Assembly (NCBI GenBank): GCA_046199005.1
Contig: CP176050.1
Location: 124,001-188,000, forward strand
Direction: 5' to 3'
Length of the DNA: 64,000 bases
Source: Ascidiimonas sp046199005
Lineage (GTDB): Bacteria; Bacteroidota; Bacteroidia; Flavobacteriales; Flavobacteriaceae
A program made the translations under genes and the position numbers. Shown here piece by piece: positions 1 through 9,488 of the stretch (positions within the stretch are counted from its first letter, which is position 1; each line of letters starts with the position of its first letter). Below the pieces are notes generated by a model that searched no databases, had not been told where the DNA came from, and worked only from the letters and a program-made list of their open reading frames with translations.

Positions 1-360
1 CAGTCGAAATATTTAGCTGACTGAGGGTCTCGAAGTCAAAGACCCTTCGAGACCCTCAGGGTCCTAACATCTAGTTTCGCTCATAAGACTGAAACGTTCT
101 TTTCGTCCGGTGACTGAGGCCCTGCTCTGAGCTCTCGCACCGAGTCGTATCGAAGTGATTTTCGAAGCATACTCAAAGTCCGGTGACAGAGGCTCTCGAA
201 GTCACCTTATTACAAAACATAATCAAATCTCGGTGGCTGAGGTCGCTCGAAGCTCCGGTGGCTGAGGTCGCTTGAAGCTCAGGTGGCTGAGGTGACTCGA
301 AGCCACAATATCTGAAAACACCTCCTTATATCGGCGGCTGAGCGAAGCTAAACCCCGTAT
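1..360. repeat. Degenerate intergenic repeats with a 25-base tandem block and a hairpin
   Basis: This stretch has no credible gene. It holds several versions of a short element of the form GGTGRCTGAGG-n-CTCGAAG. Three copies run in tandem with a 25-base period starting at 231, 256 and 281; looser copies lie near 104, 181 and 333. At the left end a perfect 15-base inverted repeat (21-35 CTGAGGGTCTCGAAG and 45-59) would form a strong hairpin with a 9-base loop. The arrangement looks like a flavobacterial intergenic repeat family. It is not a CRISPR array because there are no spacers. Confidence 0.75.
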
Positions 361-612
361 AAATACGCATTTTTTTCCTACAAATATTTCCTAGCTTTGA
401 TTAGGTTGTCCAAATGAGACAATTAAGCTTACAGAATTACGTCACTTCGAGTGACCTGCCGGAGGCGGTTGTATCGAGAAGCGACGAAGTTCTGATTTTT
501 AAAAGAGTTCTAGATACTCCCGATTCAATTCGGGATGGTTTTGCCAGAATACTACGCGAACTGACGAACATAACTAATAAATAAACCAAACAAACCCAAA
601 AACCCAAACCCA
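361..612. other. Gene-free leader region upstream of the catalase/LodA-like gene
   Basis: This is A+T-rich sequence between the repeat block and the first gene. I see no convincing TAnnTTTG promoter element. The only open frame is a 69-codon one on the minus strand with no recognisable features. The promoter of the downstream two-gene unit should lie here or within the repeats. Confidence 0.4.
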
Positions 613-3600
613 ATGCAAAGCCTCTATCACGACGACGAACGTACACAATCCAAAAAGAAACACGAAGAAGAAAAAGACTATAAAAAGTTCTTTACCACTT
701 GCGACTGTAAAGATCCCGTAGCCTGCCTCGAACATATGTTCTGTACCATGACCCAGGAACGACGGGTCGTTATGGAAGGGCAGTGCCCCGCAAGACGCCC
801 GGTTTTTTTACGAACGCACGGAATTATCGACGGAGAAATAGAAATCCTTAAAGACGATAAGATCACCAAAGACTACCGTCACGGACTCTTCGCGAAACCG
901 GGAAAGCATCCGGTATATGTACGCTATTCGTCGGATTTAGCCGACGGGCGACCCGACTGGAAAAGTACCATAGGTATCGGGATTAAGATCTTTGATGTAG
1001 ACAGTACCGAACCTAAAAAGAAAGGCGGCAAATATCCCAAAGGCAAAACAGCCGATCTGCTCCTGCAAAACGTACCCAACTTCTTTGTCGATACGGCAAC
1101 CGATATGTGCAACTTTACCAAAGCCAGTTTTGAAGGTTGGTCTGACGAGTGGATTCAGGAAAATGCACCTAACACCAACGAGTTACTGGATGCGATGGCA
1201 AAGCCCATCCGCTCCGTATTTGATACCTCGCTCTGGAGTGTGGTGCCTTTCAAACTAGGGGACGGTTATTGTAAATACATCCTCCGCCCCGGTACTTCCA
1301 CTTTCTTCGAAGAACCCGACATCAACGATCCTGATTTTCTGGCGAAAGATTTGGCCGGACGTATGGCTTCCGGACCTGCCAGTTTAGATATTTATATCCA
1401 AAAGCGCCCTACCACCAAAGATGGTATGAGCGAGGCGTATATTGACGAACATTATCCGCTCGATAAAGCCACCGTGATCTGGAACGAAAAGGAAGCTGTT
1501 CCCGTAAAAGTAGCGACTATTTCCCTTAAAAAACAAGATATCACCAAACCCGAACGAAAAGCGTACGGAGACTGGTTAGCCTTTAATATCGGACGCACTC
1601 CGTTGGAAAACAAACCCGCCGAGGAAAGCAGTGTTGCCCAGGCGAGAGTAGTCGTCTACAAAGCCAGTGCTGACTACCGCCGAAAGATGAATGGACAGCC
1701 TGTAGAAGAGCCGACTGCTCCCGGTAAACCCGAGATCAGGAATCCGAAATGTCCGTTTACCGGTATCGAACCCAAACCCCCTGTACAGGAGAAGCCTAAA
1801 CCGCTCACCAAAGAACAGATCGATGCCATTACCCATGTGCGCATTCATCCGGGGATCGGGATTGCCCGGGTAGGGAACTCCACCCGCGATTATTACATCG
1901 GTCCTGAAGTGCTGAACCCCGAACCCGTAAAATTCGGAGATACCCGTGATGCTGCCGGAGCCATTAAACGACAGGCGGCCCGCTTCCGTATTTATGGGTA
2001 TGATAAAAATGGAGATGTCGTTGCTGAGGTACAGCAATCCACCAACTCTCAAGTAGAATGGGCGGTTCATGTCGCCAACAAAAAGGCAGCCTGGTATGAG
2101 TTTGATGCAGCCATGGATATTCCGGCAACGGTAAAGCTCACTGTACCCTTACGAAATCCTGATGTAAAAGGCAGTGCCCGTAATGCGCTGGCGATCGATC
2201 CAGGAGAGAAAAAGATCATGGGCATCAATATGAACGATTCCAGTTACAATCTGGTCGGAAGCTTTCAGGGAACCGAGGTACAACTCGGGCAGTTACGTAC
2301 CGATGCTGTAGGTAGATTGTTGTTTATGCCCGGTTTTGGCGTTTCTGCGAGTCCGTCCAACCAACCCGTATTTGATCCTGCCAAGCCCAGCAGCTTTAAC
2401 AATGCTGCCGGATGGTATGATGACATCGCCGACGGACCAGTTAAAGCGAAAGTAACCGTAGGGGATAAAGTTTTTGAAGCCGATCCTGCCTGGGTTGCTT
2501 CCGCACCGCCTAACTACGCACCCAACCTCGTAGGCTGGCGTACGATGAACGATTTACAGCAGAATGTGTATATGGCGAACGGAATGCTTCCGCTACCCAA
2601 AAGAGTTTCATTTGTAAAGCACGTAAAACCCATCCTTTCCAGACTCACCGAATTGCAATGGGTCAACCAGGGCTTTTCCGCCATGTTTGGTGCCGGCTCT
2701 CCAATGAATTTTTCCGATGGCGAGTTGCTTGAAAGGCTTTCCAAAGCGCCGGTGAGTTCGTTGTATCCCGATCCCAATCGAGAATTGCGACGCACTATTT
2801 TTAACAGCTTCCGGAATGCGAACAGCAAGACCGTAGAAGAAGGCGCCTGGCCGTGGATCTATGGCGATGCCTTCGGCTATACCAATCCCGATCCAAACGA
2901 ACCACCATCACCGAGCACCTATCTCAAGCTTCCGTCGCTCTATCAATATATTTTAGAAGCCTGGGTAGAAGGGAATTTTATTTCCGATTACGATCCCACC
3001 GGAAACCAGTATCAGAAATTCGATGAGATCAACTTACAGGAACAACCAGGTATGCTCGATCAGGCGAATATGCATTTTTGCCTGGCGGATGCTTTCCACC
3101 CCGGTTGTGAGCTTACCTGGCCCATGCGAAACGCCTCCATGTATCGCGCACCTTATCGTTTGCAACTACGAGCTGCAGGTAAAACCGATCCATCCTACGG
3201 ACCTAACCTGACCACCGAAAATGTGATGGCAATGAACGGTCCGCTTTACGAACAGGGCCCCGGCGATCTCACCCGATGGATGGCACTTCCGTGGCAGGGC
3301 GATACCGCTTACTGTCGTTCGGGCTACGATATGGAATACGACCCTTATTTGCCGACTTTCTGGCCCGCACGCGTACCCAATCAGGTATTTACCAGAGTAG
3401 ATTATGAAACCTTAATGGATAAAACGCTGTCGTATGAAGAACGTGTAGCAGCCTTTAGAAACCGTGCGAACTGGTTGCGACAATTACCGGCTGCCAATCC
3501 TGCACCCGAGCAAATGGAATATATGATCGAACACTTTGGCGAAATGGGTATAATAGAAGCCCTTCCAAGACCTGATGATATGGATTGGCTACCTGAACTT

Positions 3601-3774
3601 CTCTATGTAGAGAATCTTACCAAGGAGAAAGGTGCCGAGCTTGAAAAAGCCCACAAATTATTACTACAAAATTACGATCAGTTAGGACCTACAGACAGAT
3701 TGCTGCAGGAAGCCGGCTGGTTTAGTGAAGAGCAACGCAACGAATTTGAAACGATCAAACGCCGCGGTAACTAA
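613..3774 (+). CDS. Catalase-like domain fused to LodA/GoxA-like tryptophylquinone amino-acid oxidase
   Basis: This 1053-residue protein has two parts. Residues about 20-375 resemble the small catalase-related family of the y4iL/SrpA kind: an RTHG segment, HGLFAKPGKHPVYVRYS, a GIGIKIFDV segment, NVPNFFV, and a late region ending VVYKASADYRRKMNG. Residues from about 406 (RIHPGIGIARVGNS, IGPE) to the end resemble LodA/GoxA oxidases, which deaminate amino acids oxidatively, release hydrogen peroxide and carry a cysteine tryptophylquinone made from their own Cys and Trp. This half has only three cysteines (823, 832, 901); Cys823 with Trp889 or Trp894 is the likeliest cofactor pair by spacing. There is no signal peptide. 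The stop overlaps the start of the LodB-like gene by one base. Substrate is unknown. The fusion could let the protein destroy its own peroxide; that is inference. Confidence 0.85.
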   Translation: MQSLYHDDERTQSKKKHEEEKDYKKFFTTCDCKDPVACLEHMFCTMTQERRVVMEGQCPARRPVFLRTHGIIDGEIEILKDDKITKDYRHGLFAKPGKHPVYVRYSSDLADGRPDWKSTIGIGIKIFDVDSTEPKKKGGKYPKGKTADLLLQNVPNFFVDTATDMCNFTKASFEGWSDEWIQENAPNTNELLDAMAKPIRSVFDTSLWSVVPFKLGDGYCKYILRPGTSTFFEEPDINDPDFLAKDLAGRMASGPASLDIYIQKRPTTKDGMSEAYIDEHYPLDKATVIWNEKEAVPVKVATISLKKQDITKPERKAYGDWLAFNIGRTPLENKPAEESSVAQARVVVYKASADYRRKMNGQPVEEPTAPGKPEIRNPKCPFTGIEPKPPVQEKPKPLTKEQIDAITHVRIHPGIGIARVGNSTRDYYIGPEVLNPEPVKFGDTRDAAGAIKRQAARFRIYGYDKNGDVVAEVQQSTNSQVEWAVHVANKKAAWYEFDAAMDIPATVKLTVPLRNPDVKGSARNALAIDPGEKKIMGINMNDSSYNLVGSFQGTEVQLGQLRTDAVGRLLFMPGFGVSASPSNQPVFDPAKPSSFNNAAGWYDDIADGPVKAKVTVGDKVFEADPAWVASAPPNYAPNLVGWRTMNDLQQNVYMANGMLPLPKRVSFVKHVKPILSRLTELQWVNQGFSAMFGAGSPMNFSDGELLERLSKAPVSSLYPDPNRELRRTIFNSFRNANSKTVEEGAWPWIYGDAFGYTNPDPNEPPSPSTYLKLPSLYQYILEAWVEGNFISDYDPTGNQYQKFDEINLQEQPGMLDQANMHFCLADAFHPGCELTWPMRNASMYRAPYRLQLRAAGKTDPSYGPNLTTENVMAMNGPLYEQGPGDLTRWMALPWQGDTAYCRSGYDMEYDPYLPTFWPARVPNQVFTRVDYETLMDKTLSYEERVAAFRNRANWLRQLPAANPAPEQMEYMIEHFGEMGIIEALPRPDDMDWLPELLYVENLTKEKGAELEKAHKLLLQNYDQLGPTDRLLQEAGWFSEEQRNEFETIKRRGN

Positions 3775-4901
3775 TGCCATTTTTGCATTATGATACGATT
3801 ATCGTTGGAGCAGGCCCTGCCGGATGCGCAGCAGCCCTTAGGTTGCGGCAGCAGGGACTACGAGTGGCGATGATCGATGCTGTAAAAGAAGACAAACGCA
3901 AGGTAGGGGAATCCCTCCCCGGTGCCAGTATACGCTTGTTGCGAGGTTTAGGTATTAATGATTTGTTTGAACTGCTCAATAAGTACAGCTACGAAGCCTG
4001 TACTGCCAATCGATCTGCCTGGGGAAGTGAGCAATGGACCTATACCGATGCCTTACGGAATCCCGAAGGCGGAGGCTGGCATGTGGTACGTCATGAATTT
4101 GATGCAGCCTTACGGCGGAAGGCCATTGCAGAAGGCGTTGATTTTTTGTGCGGAAAAGTGGGAAACATTGCATCCGGCGAGCTACATACCCTCACCTTCA
4201 GAACCCAAAAAGCAAACCTACCGGAAGCCATCCACACTCCCTGGCTTATCGATGCCACCGGAAGAGCCGCAGCCGTCACCCGACAATTCGGGGTAGAACG
4301 CATTAAATTTCAACCGCAGATGGCAGCCGTATGCTGGTTGCATCCCAATCTACAAGACCAAGACCGCACCACCACCATTAAATCTGTTGCCAATGGTTGG
4401 TGGTATACTTCCCGATTACCCGATGGGAGTCGCGTTTTGTCCTTTCACGGCCTACCCGAAACCGTCGCCAGCTTTGTAAAAGATCCTAAATCCTATTTAC
4501 AGGAAGCCAACAACGCACACCTTATAAACTATAATTTACACACCTCACATTTTTTGGAAGACATCAAAGCCAGAGACGCCAGTGTCTCCAAAGCAAGCAG
4601 GGTATTCGGAAGCAATTGGATCGCCGTGGGTGATGCTGCCCTGTCGTTTGATCCCCTGTCTTCACAAGGCATCTTCTTCGCCCTTTATAGTGGACTCAAA
4701 GCCGCTGATGCGCACATAAAAATTAAAACTGGCGATACAACAGCTTTAGAGCAATATGAGCAAAAAGTACAAAACGTCTTCGAAGCCAATCAACGCTCCA
4801 GAGCCCATTTTTATACCGCAGAAAGACGATTTATTAATGAGGATTACTGGAATTGGATTCCGCAACCAAAATTGGGAGATAAAATAAAGATACCTTTTTA
4901 G
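3774..4901 (+). CDS. LodB-like FAD-dependent maturase of the quinone oxidase
   Basis: This 375-residue flavoprotein begins with an FAD dinucleotide-binding motif (GAGPAG, residues 12-17). It continues with GESLPG near residue 45, typical of the tryptophan-halogenase/geranylgeranyl-reductase-like fold, and has a second FAD contact, GDAALSFDPLSSQG, near residue 290. LodB proteins are needed to form the tryptophylquinone cofactor in LodA, and they are encoded beside it. The one-base stop/start overlap with the upstream oxidase gene implies translational coupling. It has no signal peptide, so maturation should be cytoplasmic. A halogenase or another monooxygenase is the alternative by sequence alone; the neighbour makes LodB the better reading. 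Confidence 0.85.
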   Translation: MPFLHYDTIIVGAGPAGCAAALRLRQQGLRVAMIDAVKEDKRKVGESLPGASIRLLRGLGINDLFELLNKYSYEACTANRSAWGSEQWTYTDALRNPEGGGWHVVRHEFDAALRRKAIAEGVDFLCGKVGNIASGELHTLTFRTQKANLPEAIHTPWLIDATGRAAAVTRQFGVERIKFQPQMAAVCWLHPNLQDQDRTTTIKSVANGWWYTSRLPDGSRVLSFHGLPETVASFVKDPKSYLQEANNAHLINYNLHTSHFLEDIKARDASVSKASRVFGSNWIAVGDAALSFDPLSSQGIFFALYSGLKAADAHIKIKTGDTTALEQYEQKVQNVFEANQRSRAHFYTAERRFINEDYWNWIPQPKLGDKIKIPF

Positions 4902-5036
4902 TTATTTTAAGAGATATAAGAAAAGCCAATCGTCACTAACAGATGATTGTCGATTAAAAAGGTAGTTCATCTTTGAATTTTAAAGAATCAAGAGTTTATA
5001 TTTACTTTTTGCATCTTTAAAGTATAGAAGAAAAAA

Positions 5037-8000
5037 ATGATCAAATTTAAATCCATTATCTATTTGTTGGCTATTAGCCTGCCATTAGCCATCTATAGTC
5101 AAACTGTACCCATTGAAACTACCTTACTTGAATTAAACTTTAATGATGGGAGCTTTCCACAGGATTTTGTTAAAACATCTAACGGTTTTTTCTTTACCGC
5201 GGAGTCTCCGGGAAAAGGCAGAGAATTATGGTTTTCAGATGGTACTCAGAATGGAACTTACCTTGTTAAAGATATTAATCCGGGTAATTCCAGATCAGAA
5301 ATAAGATCGATGACAATGGTGGGAGAAGTCTTATTCTTCGTGGCAAATGATAGAACTCATGATGAAGAAATTTGGCGAAGTGATGGAACAGAAGAAGGTA
5401 CTTTTATGGTGAAAGATATTCGTCAAAATGATTCCAATTCGTCATCAGATATTTTTGATTTAATTTCCTTTAATAATAAACTTTTCTTTTCTGCCAGAGA
5501 TCCCGAAATTGGCACTGAACTTTGGCAGAGCGACGGGACCGAAGCGGGTACATTTCCTTTAAAGGATATTGATCCTACGGGAAGTAGTAATCCGGATTTT
5601 TTCTTCTTATTTAAGGATAAACTTTATTTTTTTACCAAATTTTCAAATACTTTTAACGATGAGCTGTGGGTAACCGACGGGACAGAATCAGGAACCAAAA
5701 TGGTGAAAGATATTATAGAGGGAGACGGCTTCGCCTTTATTAACCCCAGAGTGTTGACAATGAATGATGCCTTTGTTTTTTACGCAAATGATGGTGAAAA
5801 CGGGAATGAACCCTGGGTTAGTGATGGAACGGAAGAAGGAACAAAATTGTTAAGAGATATTTATCCGGGAAATGCTCCAAGTAGTAGTGATCTTTTGGGT
5901 GTAAGTACGGGTAATACCGTTTATTTCAAAGCTTCAGATAATCTGAATGGAACAGAACTTTGGAAAACAGATGGAACTTCAGAGGGCACTGTAATGGTAA
6001 AAAATATAAATTCTAATGGAAGAAGTCTTTCAGCCGACTTTAATGCGGTAGCTATTGGAGAAACAATCTATTTCTTTGCTAATGATGGAGCTCATGGAAT
6101 AGAATTGTGGAAGTCTGATGGAACAGAAAGCGGAACCGTTATGATAGGGGATTTTAATCCTGATGACGATACGTTATATACACCTCAATTGTATTTGAAT
6201 GAAGAGAACTCATTAATGTATTATTTCTTAGACGTACCTTCATTTAGTAATAGAAGACCCTGGCGAAGTGATGGTACGGCAACAGGAACATTTCAAATCA
6301 CTAATGAGCTTAGACCAAGTCTTATTTCTTCTCTTGAGGCATCTTTTTTTCATTTTAATGGGCTTACTTATTTTCCTGCTTTTAAAATAAATAGTGAGAA
6401 TAATGAACTATGGGTAACCGATGGGACATTAGAGAATGTAGCTGAAATTATTGATGTAAATACCGGACAAAGTAGTTTTCCATTTCCATTAGCTTCTCTC
6501 GGAAAGGAATTACTGTTTGGTGCAAACAGTTCTGAGGTTCCGGGAAGACAATTGTTTAAATCAGATGGAACACCGGAAGGCACCAAATTGGTTAAAAGAA
6601 TTAATTTAACCGGAGATGCAATTGATAGATTATCTGAAACAGCGAAAGTTAGAGACGTAGTTCTATTTGTAGCTAATGATGGAATTAATGGTGCCGAATT
6701 ATGGAGATCTGATGGCACCGGTAATGGCACCTATTTGGTTAAAGATATAAAGCCGGGTGCCGAAAGTGGATTATCCTTTAATGATGTAAAGCAATTGTTT
6801 ACTGTGATTGATAATATTGCGTTTTTTGCTGCAGATGGAGGATCTGGATTCGAACTTTGGAGATCTGACGGTACTTCTGACGGTACTTTTCAAATTAAAG
6901 ATATACGTATTGGGGGAAGCAGTTCTCCAAGAATCTTTGTGAAATATAAAGATGCCATTTATTTCAAGGCTTTTGATCAAAACGGATTTGGATTGTGGAA
7001 AACAGATGGCACGGAGACAGGGACCTTAAAAATTGCTTCCGTTCCTGGAATGACATTTTTAAGAAGAGTTGGAGAGCAACTAATGATGGGATCGCTTCGA
7101 AATGGATCTGCTAATTTATGGTCATCAGATGGAACATCAGAAGGAACCCGGGTAATTAGTACTTATCAGGATGGGCTGGGGGATGACCTTACAACCGCTA
7201 AGGTGTACAATGAAGAACTTTATTTTACAGCCACCATCGGATTTGGGAATGGAGATCCTAATGAGGGGAAAAGAGGATATTTTAAATCTGACGGAACCCC
7301 AGAAGGAACAAAGCTTCTTATACTAGATCAGGAAACTGGCTTTGAAAGTCCGGGAATAATAATTTTAAATGAATGTGGTAACTATATTTACTTTGGTGTC
7401 AAACAATTTGAAACTTCAAATGAGGGAAGCATAGTGCAACTATGGAGAAGCGATGGTACAAAAGAGGGTACATTAATGGTGACAGAAAATATCGAGGTCC
7501 GCTCCTTTGCCGATAATATTGAATGTTTTGGAAGAGCCCTTTTCTTTCCCGATACAAAATCCATTCCAAATCTTTTCTTTACAACCGGAGAGCCTGGAAG
7601 TATTTATCAACTAGATCCTGAAATCGTTAATGGGGCAGCATTAACGAATTTGTCCTATTATGATAACTTTACGGTAACAGATGATAAATTATTCTTTAGC
7701 AATCGAACATTAGAAAGTGGCATTGAATTGTACAATATTATCCCTTCGTCTATTACAGCAAGTGGTGATTTTACAGATTCAGATAGTGATGGGGTGATAG
7801 ACTTGATAGATGCTTGCCCGAACACAGACCCAAATAAAGAGGTCGACGGTAAAGGCTGTGCAAAAAATCAATTAGACGAGGATAACGATGGTATTAATAA
7901 TGAAATAGACGTATGCCCCAATAGTGAGGAGGGAGCAACAGTAAATACAGAAGGCTGTTCTGTACAGCAATTGGAAGATGATGACAATGATGGAGTTTTA

Positions 8001-8786
8001 AATTTCCAGGATCAATGTCCTAATACTTCAGAGAATGTAGCTGTAGATTCAGGCGGTTGTGAGCTACCCTTTAGTTTGCCTACCACAAATTTTACTATTA
8101 AAATTCTCAATGAAACATGCGTAAACAGAAAGAATGGGCAAATTTTAATATCTGCTGTTCAGGTGCGTGACTACATTCTTTATTTTCAAAATAATACGGT
8201 TGCATTTACAAATACCTACACTTTGGAAGGTTTAAGTGAAGGGAATTACGAGATTTGTCTGGGAGTTCCCGAGTATCCTGATTATCGTCGCTGTTTTAGT
8301 GTAAATGTAGGAGCCCCCGAATCTATTTCCGGTCGTTCAAAAACACTATTTTTAGATAATAAACTAATTCAGGAAGTAATCCTAGACGGTGGAAGTCCTC
8401 CTTTCACAGTTTTTGTAAATGATCTTTCCTATTTGATAACTAATGAACGGTATTTAAAAATACCCGTTAGAGGTGGTGACCGGCTTCGAATAAAAACAAC
8501 TTTGGCATGTGAAGGCACATTAGACTATTTGGTTAATTTCGATGAGTTAGTTATATTTCCAAATCCTGTACAGACCGAATTGCTCAATATCCGTTTGCCA
8601 TCTGAACAGAATGAAAATACTCAAATTGAAATTTATGACCTTAATAACAAATTATTATTACCTCCAATTATTTTAGGTCATCAGCAAGAAACAACACTAG
8701 ATGTATCTGGACTTGCTCAGGGAGTATATTTACTGTTATTGAGGTCAGAAACAGGAGTGCTGCGTACAAAGTTTATCAAAAAGTAA
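5037..8786 (+). CDS. Secreted ELWxxDGT-repeat protein with thrombospondin-3 repeats and T9SS type A tail
   Basis: This 1249-residue protein starts with a signal peptide ending near Ser21-Gln22. Residues about 30-880 hold at least 16 copies of a roughly 50-residue unit built around (E)LWxSDGTxxGTxxVKDI, which should fold as beta-propeller-like blades. Residues about 912-1010 carry calcium-binding thrombospondin type 3 repeats (DSDSDGVID, DEDNDGINN, DDDNDGVLN, each followed by a CPN segment). The last 78 residues (from FPNPVQTELL to FIKK) form a type A sorting domain of the type IX secretion system. It should be exported and attached to or released from the cell surface. The function of the repeat domain is not known; adhesion or polymer binding is possible. 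It is flanked by long spacers and appears monocistronic. Confidence 0.9.
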   Translation: MIKFKSIIYLLAISLPLAIYSQTVPIETTLLELNFNDGSFPQDFVKTSNGFFFTAESPGKGRELWFSDGTQNGTYLVKDINPGNSRSEIRSMTMVGEVLFFVANDRTHDEEIWRSDGTEEGTFMVKDIRQNDSNSSSDIFDLISFNNKLFFSARDPEIGTELWQSDGTEAGTFPLKDIDPTGSSNPDFFFLFKDKLYFFTKFSNTFNDELWVTDGTESGTKMVKDIIEGDGFAFINPRVLTMNDAFVFYANDGENGNEPWVSDGTEEGTKLLRDIYPGNAPSSSDLLGVSTGNTVYFKASDNLNGTELWKTDGTSEGTVMVKNINSNGRSLSADFNAVAIGETIYFFANDGAHGIELWKSDGTESGTVMIGDFNPDDDTLYTPQLYLNEENSLMYYFLDVPSFSNRRPWRSDGTATGTFQITNELRPSLISSLEASFFHFNGLTYFPAFKINSENNELWVTDGTLENVAEIIDVNTGQSSFPFPLASLGKELLFGANSSEVPGRQLFKSDGTPEGTKLVKRINLTGDAIDRLSETAKVRDVVLFVANDGINGAELWRSDGTGNGTYLVKDIKPGAESGLSFNDVKQLFTVIDNIAFFAADGGSGFELWRSDGTSDGTFQIKDIRIGGSSSPRIFVKYKDAIYFKAFDQNGFGLWKTDGTETGTLKIASVPGMTFLRRVGEQLMMGSLRNGSANLWSSDGTSEGTRVISTYQDGLGDDLTTAKVYNEELYFTATIGFGNGDPNEGKRGYFKSDGTPEGTKLLILDQETGFESPGIIILNECGNYIYFGVKQFETSNEGSIVQLWRSDGTKEGTLMVTENIEVRSFADNIECFGRALFFPDTKSIPNLFFTTGEPGSIYQLDPEIVNGAALTNLSYYDNFTVTDDKLFFSNRTLESGIELYNIIPSSITASGDFTDSDSDGVIDLIDACPNTDPNKEVDGKGCAKNQLDEDNDGINNEIDVCPNSEEGATVNTEGCSVQQLEDDDNDGVLNFQDQCPNTSENVAVDSGGCELPFSLPTTNFTIKILNETCVNRKNGQILISAVQVRDYILYFQNNTVAFTNTYTLEGLSEGNYEICLGVPEYPDYRRCFSVNVGAPESISGRSKTLFLDNKLIQEVILDGGSPPFTVFVNDLSYLITNERYLKIPVRGGDRLRIKTTLACEGTLDYLVNFDELVIFPNPVQTELLNIRLPSEQNENTQIEIYDLNNKLLLPPIILGHQQETTLDVSGLAQGVYLLLLRSETGVLRTKFIKK

Positions 8787-9488
8787 CTAATTACGTTTAA
8801 ACAGAAATAATTTGGTTGATCTAATATATTGATACTAAAAAAAGAGTTAATAATCAATTAGCTTTCAATGAAAATCCATCCAAATTCATTCTAATTTTGT
8901 AAGTACAACTAAGGCAGGATAAGGCACTCGAAACTTAGGTTAATCTGAACCCTAGTTTTTGAGTGGAGTTTACAAGGGTAGTCTTCATTTGAAGATTGGC
9001 ACTAATCTATCATCTCATTTCTAATCCTTCGGATTGTAATGTATTAGACTCACGTATTGAATTAAAAAAGAAATTTTCTGGAGGATTTATCTCATTTATC
9101 AAAGAAAAGTACTCACCTGAGAAGGCGAGGGGCCGCAGTTATCTAGACCCTAGTGCAACAAATTCTCGTCAATCTCCCTAACCCTTTCTAAAGGCCTTCT
9201 GCTGCATATAATTATTTCTCTGATATTCAAGTATTACAAGCGTCATCATTCGATAGATGTTAGTTATTTGATTTTAACTGAAAAAGTAGCTGAAGCCTTG
9301 CATTGAACCTTAGAAGAAGTGCACACGCAGTCACTAGCGGTACAAATGTCTCTGAAAGCACTTAGTCCCAAAAGTTTTTATAGTTTACGATAATAATATC
9401 AAACAATTACTAAAAAGACATCTAGAATTAAAGAAAAAATACCTATTTTGTTGAAAGTAAATTTATTAACAATCTAAAACGTTTTAAC
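8787..9488. other. 700-base gene-poor spacer
   Basis: I find no convincing gene here. A 61-codon open frame on the plus strand (8996-9181) has no recognisable features and an unlikely composition. The sequence is A+T rich near both ends and mixed in the middle. Small imperfect inverted repeats exist (for example around 8934-8957) but none is followed by a T run. It may hold the remains of a decayed gene. Confidence 0.4.

Noticed and set aside
231..304. CRISPR-like array
   Set aside because: The three 25-base units follow one another without unique spacers and there are no cas genes.
437..646. 69-codon minus-strand frame upstream of the oxidase gene
   Set aside because: It overlaps the oxidase start, has no recognisable features and reads through intergenic repeat-like sequence.
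1576..2070. 164-codon minus-strand frame opposite the oxidase gene
   Set aside because: It is antisense to a strongly conserved coding region and its sequence looks like a shadow of the opposite codons.
8996..9181. 61-codon plus-strand frame in the long spacer
   Set aside because: There is no signal, no family resemblance, no promoter or terminator nearby, and an unlikely amino-acid composition.
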